Origin: Thermoanaerobaculia bacterium
Lineage (GTDB): Bacteria; Acidobacteriota; Thermoanaerobaculia; Multivoradales; Multivoraceae
Direction of reading: 5' to 3'
DNA length: 64,000 nt
Assembly: GCA_022823665.1 (NCBI GenBank)
Contig: JAJEHN010000009.1
Location: 124,001-188,000, forward strand
Shown: one piece after another, positions 10,501 through 17,925 of the stretch
How positions within the stretch are numbered: the stretch's first letter is position 1
Layout: every line of letters begins with the position of its first letter
Position numbers and translations under genes: made by a program
The notes under the pieces: model-generated
Databases searched by the model: none
What the model was told of the DNA's origin: nothing
Seen by the model: only the letters and a program-made list of their open reading frames with translations

Positions 10501-10613
10501 ACGCCACGAGCGAGCCGCTGACTCCCCGCGAGGTGCAGTCCATCAAGGTGGAGCTGCGGAACGAGCGGCAGGACCGCGAAGTGCGGATGACCGTCGGCCG
10601 CGGCCGCGGCTGA
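7578..10613 (+). CDS. Large secreted VWFA-related Acidobacterial-domain protein (tandem copy 2)
   Basis: A 1011-residue paralogue of the preceding gene with the same order: signal peptide (to ~29), N-terminal domain in which 'RWRVVVYFDLPG' matches the neighbour's 'GWQTLVYVDMAL', Ig-like middle segments ('RVEFYLDGEQVFDDRRKPF', 'RVEFYRNDRLAATL'), and a C-terminal VWA (~760-1005). The MIDAS motif DSSQS is near residue 796, and the SDTTADVGELISTLGQIQADGQTALYDA stretch is characteristic of the family. Divergence between the copies is high, so the duplication is not recent. The purine-rich run abuts the ATG with no spacing. The gene ends just before repeat copy 1, which separates it from the convergent FAH gene. 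Confidence 0.86.
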   Translation: MLSACSRNGLLPAAAALVAVLSPAAGAAQVLNRDAEIIFQVESSTSPRQLDRRSVEILENGQIREVLAVEPIEERWRVVVYFDLPGSTPEGIEAAAAAVGNAADALVTLGDVELITADRIAEVELPPTANAGLVRAAAEAVGARAGAAGALFEQRREMRAAADERSGDPEADALRTADLLEGFLLELDTLRWQRANLLESLESLGDASWTGGPPRVLFLVRDATDLDADAFAEELLGEPIPAFERAALSEQQQQRSLARTVAALGWRVHALQLAPAAGEVDGLLPGRLQSAREFVAASGGEVLAESGAIAPALERLQASWRVRYRSSGPRDGATHPVDVRIASTTASGGPPPDVSARRWATVAAPADLVALRANRALDALSRDGDGATGDGNGELAVRGVLLPQGIQSATEGAPAEFVTLDGLATVGANPPPSSDALRLTVYGRGLDAPAFLLQRAGTGADLRRGTWRFRTLFDLPVAIDELVLMVEDLRNDRWQVEFLDIASSPIDDRSDMELLVPEPVAGSLTAAPIEAEILAAARTAARRAGWAGGKRENILDPAAGSSLVRLIPPRGERSGLSGRKSFSTVTTSDVVRRVEFYLDGEQVFDDRRKPFQTTIDLGPEALPHTIRIVAYDRSDRWLGEDELTINERQRRVGVGIAAVEAQPGGRYAVEARVELTRGRALDRVEFYRNDRLAATLTRPPFRTVLPGPAIPGADFARVAVHLDDGTMIEDVEFLSSDTPMAETVVNLVEVYVVVNDEEGKPITTLEADDFVLRAGRREIPIERFAVAEDVPLVLGLAVDSSQSMWALMPDTRRAAARFLGNTLSQIDQAFLVDFDTRPRLLSDTTADVGELISTLGQIQADGQTALYDAMQFCLVHLARDQGRRALVVLTDGDDYGSQSSYRRTFRTAGNTGVPIYVISMSQGEDRWGRGPRKLDLEAITKASGGRVYYVASMDAVLWAYGHIGEELRSQYMLGYATSEPLTPREVQSIKVELRNERQDREVRMTVGRGRG

Positions 10614-10627
10614 CCTGCACGACTCCG

Positions 10628-10691
10628 CTGGGTGCGCGGGTCTTCTGACCCGCTGCCGCCGAAGGCGGCTTCGAATCGCCGGCCGAAGGCC
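10628..10691 (+). repeat. Hairpin repeat, copy 1 (partial), in a convergent gap
   Basis: The element starts CTGGGTGCGC and contains a perfect hairpin GCGGGTC-TTCT-GACCCGC (10636-10653). It is followed by two GAA-loop hairpins: GCCGCC-GAA-GGCGGC (10655-10669) and GGCC-GAA-GGCC (10681-10691). The first 26 nt are identical to copies 2 and 3; the distal part differs in sequence but keeps the GAA-loop hairpin design. Lying between the convergent VWFA and FAH genes, it could act as a bidirectional terminator. No T-run follows. Confidence 0.85.
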
Positions 10692-10705
10692 GACCTCTCT
10701 TCCGC

Positions 10706-11566
10706 CTACGGCTCGGCGACGACCGGGTTTTCGAGCACCCCCAGCCCGTCGATCTCGATCCGTACCGTGTCGCCGGCGACCAGGAACTTCGGCGGCTTGA
10801 AGGCAAGGCCCACGCCCGCCGGCGTGCCCGTGCTCACCACGTCGCCCGGTTCGAGCGTGCACATGGTCGAAATCGTCTCGACCAGCTTCGGGCAGTCGAA
10901 GACGAGCTCGCGCGTGTTCGAGTCCTGGCGCAACTCGCCGTTGACCCAGGTGCGGATGCCGAGCGCGTTCGGATCCTCGACCTCGTCGGCGGTCACCAGC
11001 CAGGGCCCCATCGGACCGTGGGTGTCCCAGCCCTTGCCGAGGATCATCGTCGGCGAGCGCCGCTGCCAGTCGCGAACGGAGACGTCGTTGACGATCGTGT
11101 AGCCGGCGATGGCGCCGGCCGCGTCTTCCGCGGCCACGCCCCGGCAGCGGCGGCCGATGACGAAGGCGAACTCGCCCTCGTAGTCGACCGCGGAGGACGC
11201 CCGCGGGATGTGGATGTCCCCTCCCGGCCGGTTGACGCAGGTCACCTGCTTGTTGAAGACGGTCGGGAACTCGGGGAGCTTCTGTCCGGTTTCCGCCGCG
11301 TGGTCGGCGTAGTTCAGGCCGATCGCGAAGAACTTCCGAGGCTTCGGGACCGGCGCCAGGAGCTGCTGCTCGGCCAGTGCAACCCGTCCGTCGCCGGAGT
11401 CGACGGCGCGGCGGGCCGCCTCCATCGCTTCGTCGCCGGCGGCAAGGAAGCGACACATGCCACGCGGCAGGTCCGGCGCGGCGACGCTCAGATCGACGAC
11501 CGTCTCCTCGTCCGCCAGCACGCCGATCGCGGATCGCCCGTCGCGCAACAGGGAAAGCAGCTTCAT
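10706..11566 (-). CDS. Fumarylacetoacetate hydrolase-family protein
   Basis: A 286-residue FAH-superfamily enzyme, of the type that hydrolyses or decarboxylates 2,4-dioxo acids or oxaloacetate with a divalent metal. Visible family blocks are FFAIGLNYADHAAETG, the metal-binding VDYEGEFAFVIGRR region, IVNDVSVRDWQRR, and GDVVSTGTPAGVGLAF near the C-terminus. Length is normal for the bacterial YcgM/FahD-like group. The ATG at 11566 overlaps the stop of the upstream PQQ dehydrogenase (ATGA), so the two are coupled and may serve one oxidative catabolic route. The specific substrate cannot be read from the sequence. Confidence 0.9.
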   Translation of the reverse strand: MKLLSLLRDGRSAIGVLADEETVVDLSVAAPDLPRGMCRFLAAGDEAMEAARRAVDSGDGRVALAEQQLLAPVPKPRKFFAIGLNYADHAAETGQKLPEFPTVFNKQVTCVNRPGGDIHIPRASSAVDYEGEFAFVIGRRCRGVAAEDAAGAIAGYTIVNDVSVRDWQRRSPTMILGKGWDTHGPMGPWLVTADEVEDPNALGIRTWVNGELRQDSNTRELVFDCPKLVETISTMCTLEPGDVVSTGTPAGVGLAFKPPKFLVAGDTVRIEIDGLGVLENPVVAEP

Positions 11567-13542
11567 GGGCTGGCCTCCGCCGCCGCCTCAGGCAACGCCA
11601 GGGCGATGATCTCCGCCTTCTCCGCGCCGCCGACCGCGAGGGCGATGTACTGGCGCCCGCCGATTTCGTAGGACATCGGCGTGCCGCTTGGGGACGCGTC
11701 GAGGTAGACCTGGTGGATCACCTCGCCGGTCTTCTTGTCGTGCGCCCGCAGGACGGAGACCTCATCGGCCCCGCCGCCGCCGGTCAGTCCCGGCGCGCCG
11801 CCCTGGGCCTGGAAGAGCAGCGTCTTCGTCAGCAGGGGACCGGCCGCCGGCGGCCCGCCGAGGGGACCGGGATCCTCCCCGCTGATCTGTTCGACCTGCC
11901 GCCGCGGCCCGTCGCCAAGCGGCCTCATCCAGGCGTGCTCGCCGGTGTTCAGGTCAATCGCCGTCATCCGGCCGTAGGGCGGCCTGGTCAGGGGCAGACC
12001 CTCGGGACCCTGCAGGAAGAAGCTCTCGACCCCGCTCATGCCACGCACGTAGCGGAAGTTCGAGCGGGCCCCGTCCGGCTCGACCAGCTTGACGACCATC
12101 GGCCCCGTGAACGACGGGATGTAGATCGTGGACGTTTCGGGATCGACCGCGGCGCCGTACCAGTTCGCGCCCCCGCCCCACCCCGGCAGCAGCAGGGTCC
12201 CCTGTAGCGAGGGGGGCGTGAACAGCGGCCCGTACACCCACTTGTCGCGGATCTCCTTGGCCGCCTCGTGCAGTTCGGGCGTGAAGGAGATCAGCATGTC
12301 GTCGCTCTCGAAGCCCTGGTGCTCGTAGGGTGCCGGCTTGGTCGGGAACGGCTGAGTCGGCGAGGTGCGCTCACCGGGAACGTCCGTCTGCGGCACCGGC
12401 CGCTCCTCGATCGGCCACACGTGTTCGCCGGTCGCACGGTCAAAGACGTAGATGAAACCCTGCTTCGTGATCTGGGCGACCGCCTTGATCTCCTTGCCGT
12501 CGACCGTGATGTCGACCAGGTTCGGCGCCGCCGGCACGTCGTAGTCCCACAGGCCGTGGTGGACGAACTGGAAGTGCCACACTTTCTCGCCGGTGTCGGC
12601 GTCGAGGCAGACCAGGCTCTCGGCGTATAGGTTGTCGCCGAGGCGGTGGCCGCCGTACCAGTCGTTCGTCGGCGTGCCGATCGGCAGGTAGACGTAGCCG
12701 AGCTCCGGGTCGCCGCTCATCACGGTCCAGACGTTCGTGTTGCCGCTGTACGTCCAGGACTCGTCTTCCCAGGTCTCGACGCCCGGCTCGTCGCCCTGGG
12801 GAATCGTGTGGAAGATCCACTTCTGCCTGCCGGTCCGAGCGTCGAAGCCGCGCACGTGTCCCGGAGGCATCTCCTTCCGGGTCGGACCGTCGAAGATCGA
12901 GGAGCCGACGACGACCGTGTCGCCGATGATCATCGGCGCCGAAATGACCGAGTAGATCCGGCGCTGGACGGACCGCCCGAGCCCCTCCGTCAGGTCGACC
13001 TTGCCGCCCTCGCCGAAGTCGCCGACCGGCTCGCCGGTGTGGGCGTCGATCGCCCAGAGGTAAGCCTGGTTCGTCGGCATCAGGATCCGCGCCTGCTCGC
13101 CGTCCGTCCAGTAACCGACGCCCCGGTGGTTGTAGCCGAGGTTCGTCGGCCGGCTCGTGCGCCAGTCCTCCGTGTCGAACACCCACTTCTGCTCGCCGGT
13201 CTCCCCGTCGATCGCGGCCACCTGTCCGAACGAGGTCGCTGCGTAGAGCGTGCCGCCGACCATGAGCGGGGTCACCTTGTAGGCGCCCGGCCTGAGAAAC
13301 CGTGCCCGGTCCGCCGCCTCGGCATTGTCGGGAGACTCCCAGCGCCATGCCAGCTCGAGGTCGGCGACGTTGTCCCGGTCGATCTGCTCGAGCGCCGTGT
13401 ACTTCGTGCTGCCGTGGTCGCCGCCGTAGGACGGCCAGTCGCCGGCGCCGACGCCGTGCTGGGCCCAGGCCGTTGCCGGCGCCAGGGCCAGCAGCGTCGG
13501 AATCAGCGTCGACGTCGCGGGTCTTCGATGTGATCTGGTCAA
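11563..13542 (-). CDS. PQQ-dependent (quinoprotein) dehydrogenase, membrane-free exported form
   Basis: About 659 residues. A signal peptide (STLIPTLLALAPATAWAQ) is followed by an eight-bladed PQQ propeller starting DWPSYGGDHGSTKYTALEQI. Blades carry repeated tryptophan-docking motifs ('TGEQKWVFDTEDW', 'TGRQKWIFHTIP', 'TGEKVWHFQFVHHGLWDYD'), resembling glucose/alcohol quinoprotein dehydrogenases. It should oxidise a sugar or alcohol in the periplasm and pass electrons to the respiratory chain. I chose the TTG at 13542 because AAGGAG sits 7 nt upstream and the signal peptide follows directly; longer in-frame starts lack such support. It is translationally coupled to the FAH-family gene downstream. 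No haem domain is present. Confidence 0.88.
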   Translation of the reverse strand: MTRSHRRPATSTLIPTLLALAPATAWAQHGVGAGDWPSYGGDHGSTKYTALEQIDRDNVADLELAWRWESPDNAEAADRARFLRPGAYKVTPLMVGGTLYAATSFGQVAAIDGETGEQKWVFDTEDWRTSRPTNLGYNHRGVGYWTDGEQARILMPTNQAYLWAIDAHTGEPVGDFGEGGKVDLTEGLGRSVQRRIYSVISAPMIIGDTVVVGSSIFDGPTRKEMPPGHVRGFDARTGRQKWIFHTIPQGDEPGVETWEDESWTYSGNTNVWTVMSGDPELGYVYLPIGTPTNDWYGGHRLGDNLYAESLVCLDADTGEKVWHFQFVHHGLWDYDVPAAPNLVDITVDGKEIKAVAQITKQGFIYVFDRATGEHVWPIEERPVPQTDVPGERTSPTQPFPTKPAPYEHQGFESDDMLISFTPELHEAAKEIRDKWVYGPLFTPPSLQGTLLLPGWGGGANWYGAAVDPETSTIYIPSFTGPMVVKLVEPDGARSNFRYVRGMSGVESFFLQGPEGLPLTRPPYGRMTAIDLNTGEHAWMRPLGDGPRRQVEQISGEDPGPLGGPPAAGPLLTKTLLFQAQGGAPGLTGGGGADEVSVLRAHDKKTGEVIHQVYLDASPSGTPMSYEIGGRQYIALAVGGAEKAEIIALALPEAAAEASP

Positions 13543-13699
13543 AGGGCCTCTCCTTCGGTCGTTGCGCGGCCGCGCGATCATACCGGCGGCAAGCTGCGCA
13601 ACGGCCGCCCATCTTCTGTACGGCAACGAACGCCACAAGTTCGTGCCATATGCTTCCCCTTCACCGACCGACCGTTCGGACGCTTCCACGACCAACCCG

Positions 13700-15146
13700 A
13701 TGCGCACCGCCACCGTGATCGCTCCGGCGATGGCCGCGCTCCTGGCTCTGGCCCCGGCGCCGGGGGCAGGCCAGGACACGACCAGCGATCCACGGCTGCC
13801 GGAGGCCTCGCGCCGGCTCCAGCAGTACATCCGCATCGACACGACGAACCCGCCAGGCAACGAGAGCGAGGCGGTCGCGTTCTTCGCGGACATCTTCGAG
13901 CGCGAGGGCATTGCCTACGAGACCGTCGAGCCCGAGCCGGGCCGCGGCAGCATCTGGGCACGGCTCGAGGGGGGCGAGGCCCCCGGCATCATCCTGCTCC
14001 ACCACATCGATGTCGTACCGGCCGATCCGCGATTCTGGAACCACGATCCGATGTCCGGAACCTACGAGAACGGCTACCTCAACGGCCGCGGCGCCCTCGA
14101 CACGAAGGGCCTGGGCATCATGCACCTGGAGGCCTTCCTGGCCCTCGCCCGCTCCGGAGCGCCTCTCGAACGCGATGTCATCTTCATGGCTACGGCCGAC
14201 GAAGAGGCCGGCGGAAAGCTCGGGGCCGGCTGGATCGTGCGCAACCGCCCGGACGTGCTGCAAGGGGTCGGTCTCGTGCTCAATGAGGGCGGCAGCGGCC
14301 GGGTCCTGGGCAACCGGGTCGTCTTCAGCGTCGAGGTGACCCAGAAGGTGCCGATGTGGCTGCGCCTGAACGCGGTCGGCCCCGCCGGCCACGGCTCGAG
14401 CCCGTCCACCCGCAGCGCGGTGACGGATCTGGTCGAGGCGCTTGAGCGCCTCCGCCAGGACCCGTTCGCCCCCCGCATCGTGCCCGCGGTCGGCGACTTC
14501 TTCCGGGACCTGGCGGAACTCGAGTCCGCGGCGGCCGAACTCGCCGACCCGGAGCGCCTGATCGCGGAACCCGATCGTCTCGCCGCGCTGCACCGGACGA
14601 ACCCGATGCTCCACGCGCTCACCCGGAACACCTGCGCCGTCACGAGGCTCCAGGCGTCGAGCAAGATCAACGTCGTCGCCCCCGCGGCGACCGCGGAACT
14701 CGACTGCCGGCTGCTTCCCGACCAGGGAGCCACGCGCCTTCATTCGTGAGCTCAGGAAGCGCCTCGACCAGCCGTCCGTGTCGATCGAAGTCCTGCTCTC
14801 CTTCAAGGCGGCCATCTCCCCGACCGACACGGACCTCTACCGCGCCATCGAAGCCGTCACCGCCCGCCGCTTCCCCGGCTCCACGGTCATGCCGGCGGTC
14901 ACCGCCGGCTTCACCGACAGCCACTTCTTCCGCGACCTCGGAATCGTCGCCTACGGCTTCTCGCCGGCGGTCATCCCGGGCAGCGACCAGGGCGGAGTCC
15001 ACGGCAACAACGAGCGGATCTCGGTCCAGAACGTCGAGCGCGGCTGGCGGACGATGCTCGACCTCCTGGAGACGATCGCCGTCGCGCCCGAACAGCGGCC
15101 GACATCGGCGTTGGGGGCTACTCCAACCGCCGGCGGCCAGCACTGA
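13700..15146 (+). pseudogene. M20-family metallopeptidase broken by a frameshift
   Basis: A secreted M20/M28-type zinc peptidase in two frames. The first part (13700-14749) has a signal peptide, the metal ligands in LLHHIDVVPAD and GRGALDTKG, and the catalytic acid pair in ADEEAGGKLG. It runs to LDCRLLPDQ and then stops at an early TGA. From about 14730 the family reading continues in another frame (RAFIRELRKRLDQPSV ... GFTDSHFFRDLGIVAYGFSP ... GVHGNNERI) to 15146. The shift, one base gained or two lost near 14720-14740, separates the conserved C-terminal metal-ligand block from the rest. This is either a genuine recent pseudogene or an assembly error; both halves keep good codon use. Confidence 0.85.
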
Positions 15147-15148
15147 AC

Positions 15149-15208
15149 CACTGGGTGCGCGGGTCTTCTGACCCGCATCAAGCGCGATGCCGCGAAGCGG
15201 CGAGCCCG
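15149..15208 (+). repeat. Hairpin repeat, copy 2 (full), left of the BREX island
   Basis: A ~60-nt element with hairpin GCGGGTC-TTCT-GACCCGC (15159-15176) and a second hairpin GCCGC-GAA-GCGGC (15189-15201). It is almost identical, in opposite orientation, to 39930-39990; I see one mismatch (A versus G in the ATCA[A/G]GCG linker). It lies between the peptidase remnant and the esterase promoter. Confidence 0.92.
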
Positions 15209-15218
15209 AGCTGACAGC

Positions 15219-15224
15219 TAGGAT
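15219..15224 (+). promoter_or_regulatory. Leaderless-type -10 element of the carboxylesterase
   Basis: TAGGAT ends 9 nt before the ATG at 15234. No Shine-Dalgarno is visible, and no clear -35 lies at 16-18 bp. Confidence 0.4.
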
Positions 15225-15233
15225 GCGTCAACC

Positions 15234-16814
15234 ATGAACATCCTCTCCCGCATCGTCCTCGCATCCGCCCTCCCCCTCATCCTCGCCTGCTCCACCGCCG
15301 AACCCGCGGACCCCTTCCTCGTCCAGACCGACGCCGGCCCCGTCCGCGGCTTCACCCCCGAAGGCAGCGACGACATCGCCGCCTTCCTCGGCATCCCCTT
15401 CGCGCAGGCCCCCGAAGGCGACATGCGCTGGCGACCTCCCATCGCGGTCGAGACCTGGACGGATCCCCTCGAAGCCAGCGAGTACGGCCCCATCTGCCCG
15501 CAAGGCCGCGCCCAGCTACCCCAGAGCGAGGACTGCCTCTACCTGAACGTCTGGACGTCGGCCGACCGCTCCGGCACGGACGCCATGCCGGTCATGGTCT
15601 GGATCCACGGCGGCGGCTTCCGCGCCGGCAACGGCCGGCTGGGCGAAGCCCCCGCGACCGGCCGCGGCACAGGTCTCGCGCGACGCGGCGTCGTCGTCGT
15701 CAGCATCCAGTACCGGCTCGGCGCCCTCGGCTTCTTCGCCCACCCGGCCCTGGCCGCGGAGGCGGCGGCTTCCGGCGAGCCCGAAGGCAGCCACGGCGTG
15801 ACCGACATGATCGCCGCCCTCGACTGGGTGCAGCGGAACGCCGCGGCCTTCGGCGGCGATCCGGATCGCGTGACGATCTTCGGCGTCTCGGCCGGCGGGA
15901 TGGCCGTGAACACCCTGATGAGCACTCCCGCGGCCGACGGCCTGTTCCACCGTGCGATCGCCCAGAGCGGCTACGGCACCTGGCGGCTCCCCCACCTCAG
16001 CGAGTCGCGATGGGGGCTGCCTTCGGCGCGCGACATGGGTGCGGCGCTGATCGCCGAGGCCGGCTTCGAACTCGGCGACGAACCCTCGGCCGCCGACCTG
16101 CGCGCCCTTTCGTTCGAGGAACTCAACACCCTCGGCACCGGCTTCTGGGTGCCGATCACCGGCGCCATGCTCCCTGAGGAGCCCGGCATCGTGTTCGCAC
16201 GCGGCGAGCAGCACGACGTCCCCTACATCACCGGCGGCAACAGCTTCGAAGGGACGATCTTCCGCGCCTTCGCGATGACGCCCGGCGACTACTTCGCCAC
16301 CTTCGGCGAACGAGAAGAGCACGCGCGAACCCTCTACGGGGCGGACGCAAAGGCCGATACCGACGCCGAGCGAGTCGCCGCCGCCACCTCGTTCGGCGAC
16401 CAGCGCTACGTCATCTCCGCCCGCTACCTCGCGGAACAGATGAAGACCGTCTCCTCGCCAGCGCGCACCTACTACTTCCGGTTCGTCCCCGAGGCGCAGC
16501 GCCAGGCGTTCCCCGGCGCCCCCCACGGTTCCGAGGTCTCCTACGTCTTCGGCGATCCGGGTGAGCCCGGATCGGAGACCTACCGCGGCGACGACGGCGC
16601 CGCCCTCGCCGACGCGATGGCCGGCTACTGGACCCGTTTCGCCGCCACCGGCGACCCGAACGGCGACGGCGCCCCGGAATGGCCCAAGTACGACGGCGAC
16701 AGCGATACCTGGATGGTGCTCGATGCCCCGGAGCCCAAGGCCGTTCCAGGAGTCATCAAGGAAAAGCTGGACCTGCTGGAGGCGGTGTACCTGGAGCGGG
16801 TCGGCGGGAGGTAG
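15234..16814 (+). CDS. Secreted type-B carboxylesterase
   Basis: A 526-residue alpha/beta hydrolase of the carboxylesterase type B (COesterase) family. It has a lipoprotein-like leader (LPLILACSTAEP, lipobox Cys near residue 20), so it is probably anchored in a membrane. Family marks are DCLYLNVW, the oxyanion-hole block VMVWIHGGGF, and the nucleophile elbow GVSAGG with Ser at residue 219. The catalytic acid and the His (GAPHGSEVSYVFG, ~residue 430) are both present, so it looks active on carboxylic esters. It is transcribed alone from a -10 element 9 nt upstream and ends convergently against the last gene of the defence island. Confidence 0.93.
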   Translation: MNILSRIVLASALPLILACSTAEPADPFLVQTDAGPVRGFTPEGSDDIAAFLGIPFAQAPEGDMRWRPPIAVETWTDPLEASEYGPICPQGRAQLPQSEDCLYLNVWTSADRSGTDAMPVMVWIHGGGFRAGNGRLGEAPATGRGTGLARRGVVVVSIQYRLGALGFFAHPALAAEAAASGEPEGSHGVTDMIAALDWVQRNAAAFGGDPDRVTIFGVSAGGMAVNTLMSTPAADGLFHRAIAQSGYGTWRLPHLSESRWGLPSARDMGAALIAEAGFELGDEPSAADLRALSFEELNTLGTGFWVPITGAMLPEEPGIVFARGEQHDVPYITGGNSFEGTIFRAFAMTPGDYFATFGEREEHARTLYGADAKADTDAERVAAATSFGDQRYVISARYLAEQMKTVSSPARTYYFRFVPEAQRQAFPGAPHGSEVSYVFGDPGEPGSETYRGDDGAALADAMAGYWTRFAATGDPNGDGAPEWPKYDGDSDTWMVLDAPEPKAVPGVIKEKLDLLEAVYLERVGGR

Positions 16815-16841
16815 CGTTCGGCCGTCGCGGAGCGGCGCATC

Positions 16842-17393
16842 TCATCCGTCGCGGCCCTTCAAGGTCTTCAACGAGCCTTCCTTCACGAAACGCCGCATAC
16901 ACTGACCGGCATAGCGTTTCGTGACACCGAGCTCCGCCGCAACCTCAGCTGGCCCGACCGGACGACAGGCCAGTTCAGACGCAAGAAAGCAGAACGCCGA
17001 ACGTATACGATCCCCCAAAGCTCGGCTCGCGGGGCCGCCCGCCCCCCTGCCAGGCGCTGTCCCGGCAAAGAGATCCGTCTGTCGGGCGACGAACGCCGGC
17101 CGCTTGCTACCGGTTCGGATCAGCGAACCGTCGCTCTCGAGACGCGCCAGCCACATCCTTGCGTCAGCACGGGAGATCCCGAACTCGACCGCCACTTCGG
17201 CAGGGGTCATGGGAACGCAGAGAAGTCGCCCGACTGCGCGCTCGACCACGAACCAGAACAACTCCTCCAGAGTTGCGTCCCGCTCCAATTCGGCCAACGA
17301 CGCGGGCGCCGATAGCGATTCTTGCTCCGCGGCGGCGACGTAAAGCGCTTCGACCTTCGGTCGACGCCGGCGCCTTCTCGACTTCCGACTCAA
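16842..17393 (-). CDS. Putative DNA-binding protein with two winged-helix-like segments
   Basis: About 183 residues, no family recognised. An Arg-rich N-terminus (SRKSRRRRRRPK) and an acidic helical stretch precede two similar helix-turn-helix-like blocks, TPAEVAVEFGISRADARMWLARLESDGSLIRTG and VGPAEVAAELGVTKRYAGQCMRRFVKEGSLKTL. In both, an 'AEVAxEhGhoxxxAxxxhxxhxxxGSL' pattern suggests a duplicated winged helix. The proposed start is TTG 17393, whose last two bases form the stop of the preceding short PIN frame (TTGA), implying coupling. It lies at the tail of the BREX island and could regulate it or belong to the toxin-antitoxin remnant upstream. Start and role are both uncertain. Confidence 0.55.
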   Translation of the reverse strand: MSRKSRRRRRRPKVEALYVAAAEQESLSAPASLAELERDATLEELFWFVVERAVGRLLCVPMTPAEVAVEFGISRADARMWLARLESDGSLIRTGSKRPAFVARQTDLFAGTAPGRGAGGPASRALGDRIRSAFCFLASELACRPVGPAEVAAELGVTKRYAGQCMRRFVKEGSLKTLKGRDG

Positions 17394-17575
17394 CGCCCCG
17401 GTACCCCGTGGCAGCCGCCCGGCATCACCGCTTCGTCCCGGCGGTGGGCGGCAGCCGTCAGCAGCAGGATGGCCATCGTGCTCGGCTGAAGCCAAGCCCG
17501 GCACAGGCGATCCGGCGGCGTGCCGTTGGTTATGAGCGCGCCGATGAGGATGTTCGTATCAAGGACGATTCGCAC
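17390..17575 (-). pseudogene. Truncated PIN-domain toxin
   Basis: The 61-residue frame opens (GTG) with RIVLDTNILIGALITNGTPPDRLCRAWL, the N-terminal block of COG1569-type PIN ribonucleases including the first catalytic Asp. It then passes into sequence with no PIN similarity and stops. Normal members are ~135-140 residues, so the remaining acidic active-site residues are gone; no other frame restores them. It overlaps the upstream 106-aa gene by 17 nt and the downstream helix-turn-helix gene by a TTGA junction, so the operon arrangement survives although the nuclease cannot be functional. Confidence 0.7.
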
Positions 17576-17879
17576 GCGCGGCTGCCGCTTCGTCGTCGAT
17601 GAGCGCCGTCAGGTCCTGCCGACTCTCCGTGCTCAGGCATTCCTTGATCCGGCCCACCGCGAGGACCGAAGAGAGGATCGTGAGCACGGCCGAACCGACG
17701 TTTCCCGGAGGTTGCGCCGCCCCGCGGGAGTCGATGCCCGCGACCCGCGCCGGTTCGATCTCGGCCAAGGCGCCGGCCAGCGCCTCGCTCATCCGCAACT
17801 CGACGGTCACCTCGGAGTCGGACTGTCCGGCGAGGTGAACGACCCAGTGGCCTGGAGACGGTTGAAGGACGGTAGCCAC
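17559..17879 (-). CDS. Hypothetical 106-aa protein, likely antitoxin partner of the PIN remnant
   Basis: A small protein starting at GTG 17879 (ATVLQPSPGHWVVHLAGQSD), with a beta-rich first half and a helical, acidic C-terminus. I recognise no family. Position and overlap with a PIN N-terminus suggest the antitoxin of a VapBC-like pair, but no AbrB, RHH or Phd motif is evident. A TAGAGT hexamer 9 nt upstream suggests its own leaderless transcript, 46 bp after brxL. Confidence 0.55.
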   Translation of the reverse strand: MATVLQPSPGHWVVHLAGQSDSEVTVELRMSEALAGALAEIEPARVAGIDSRGAAQPPGNVGSAVLTILSSVLAVGRIKECLSTESRQDLTALIDDEAAAARANRP

Positions 17880-17888
17880 GACGGAACA

Positions 17889-17894
17889 ACTCTA
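17889..17894 (-). promoter_or_regulatory. Leaderless-type -10 element upstream of the 106-aa gene
   Basis: Minus-strand TAGAGT ends 9 nt before the GTG at 17879. No Shine-Dalgarno is seen. A -35 at 17 bp is not convincing. Confidence 0.35.
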
Positions 17895-17925
17895 CATCGG
17901 CGTCCAGTACTGCGGCCCTGCCGCT

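Noticed and set aside
9084..11456. A 790-codon minus-strand frame spanning the second VWFA gene and the FAH gene
   Set aside because: It runs antisense through one gene and out of frame through another; both of those have clear family motifs.
13565..13576. GCGCGGCCGCGC palindrome in the gap before the M20 gene
   Set aside because: Short, self-complementary GC runs are expected by chance at this base composition, and there is no second copy nearby.
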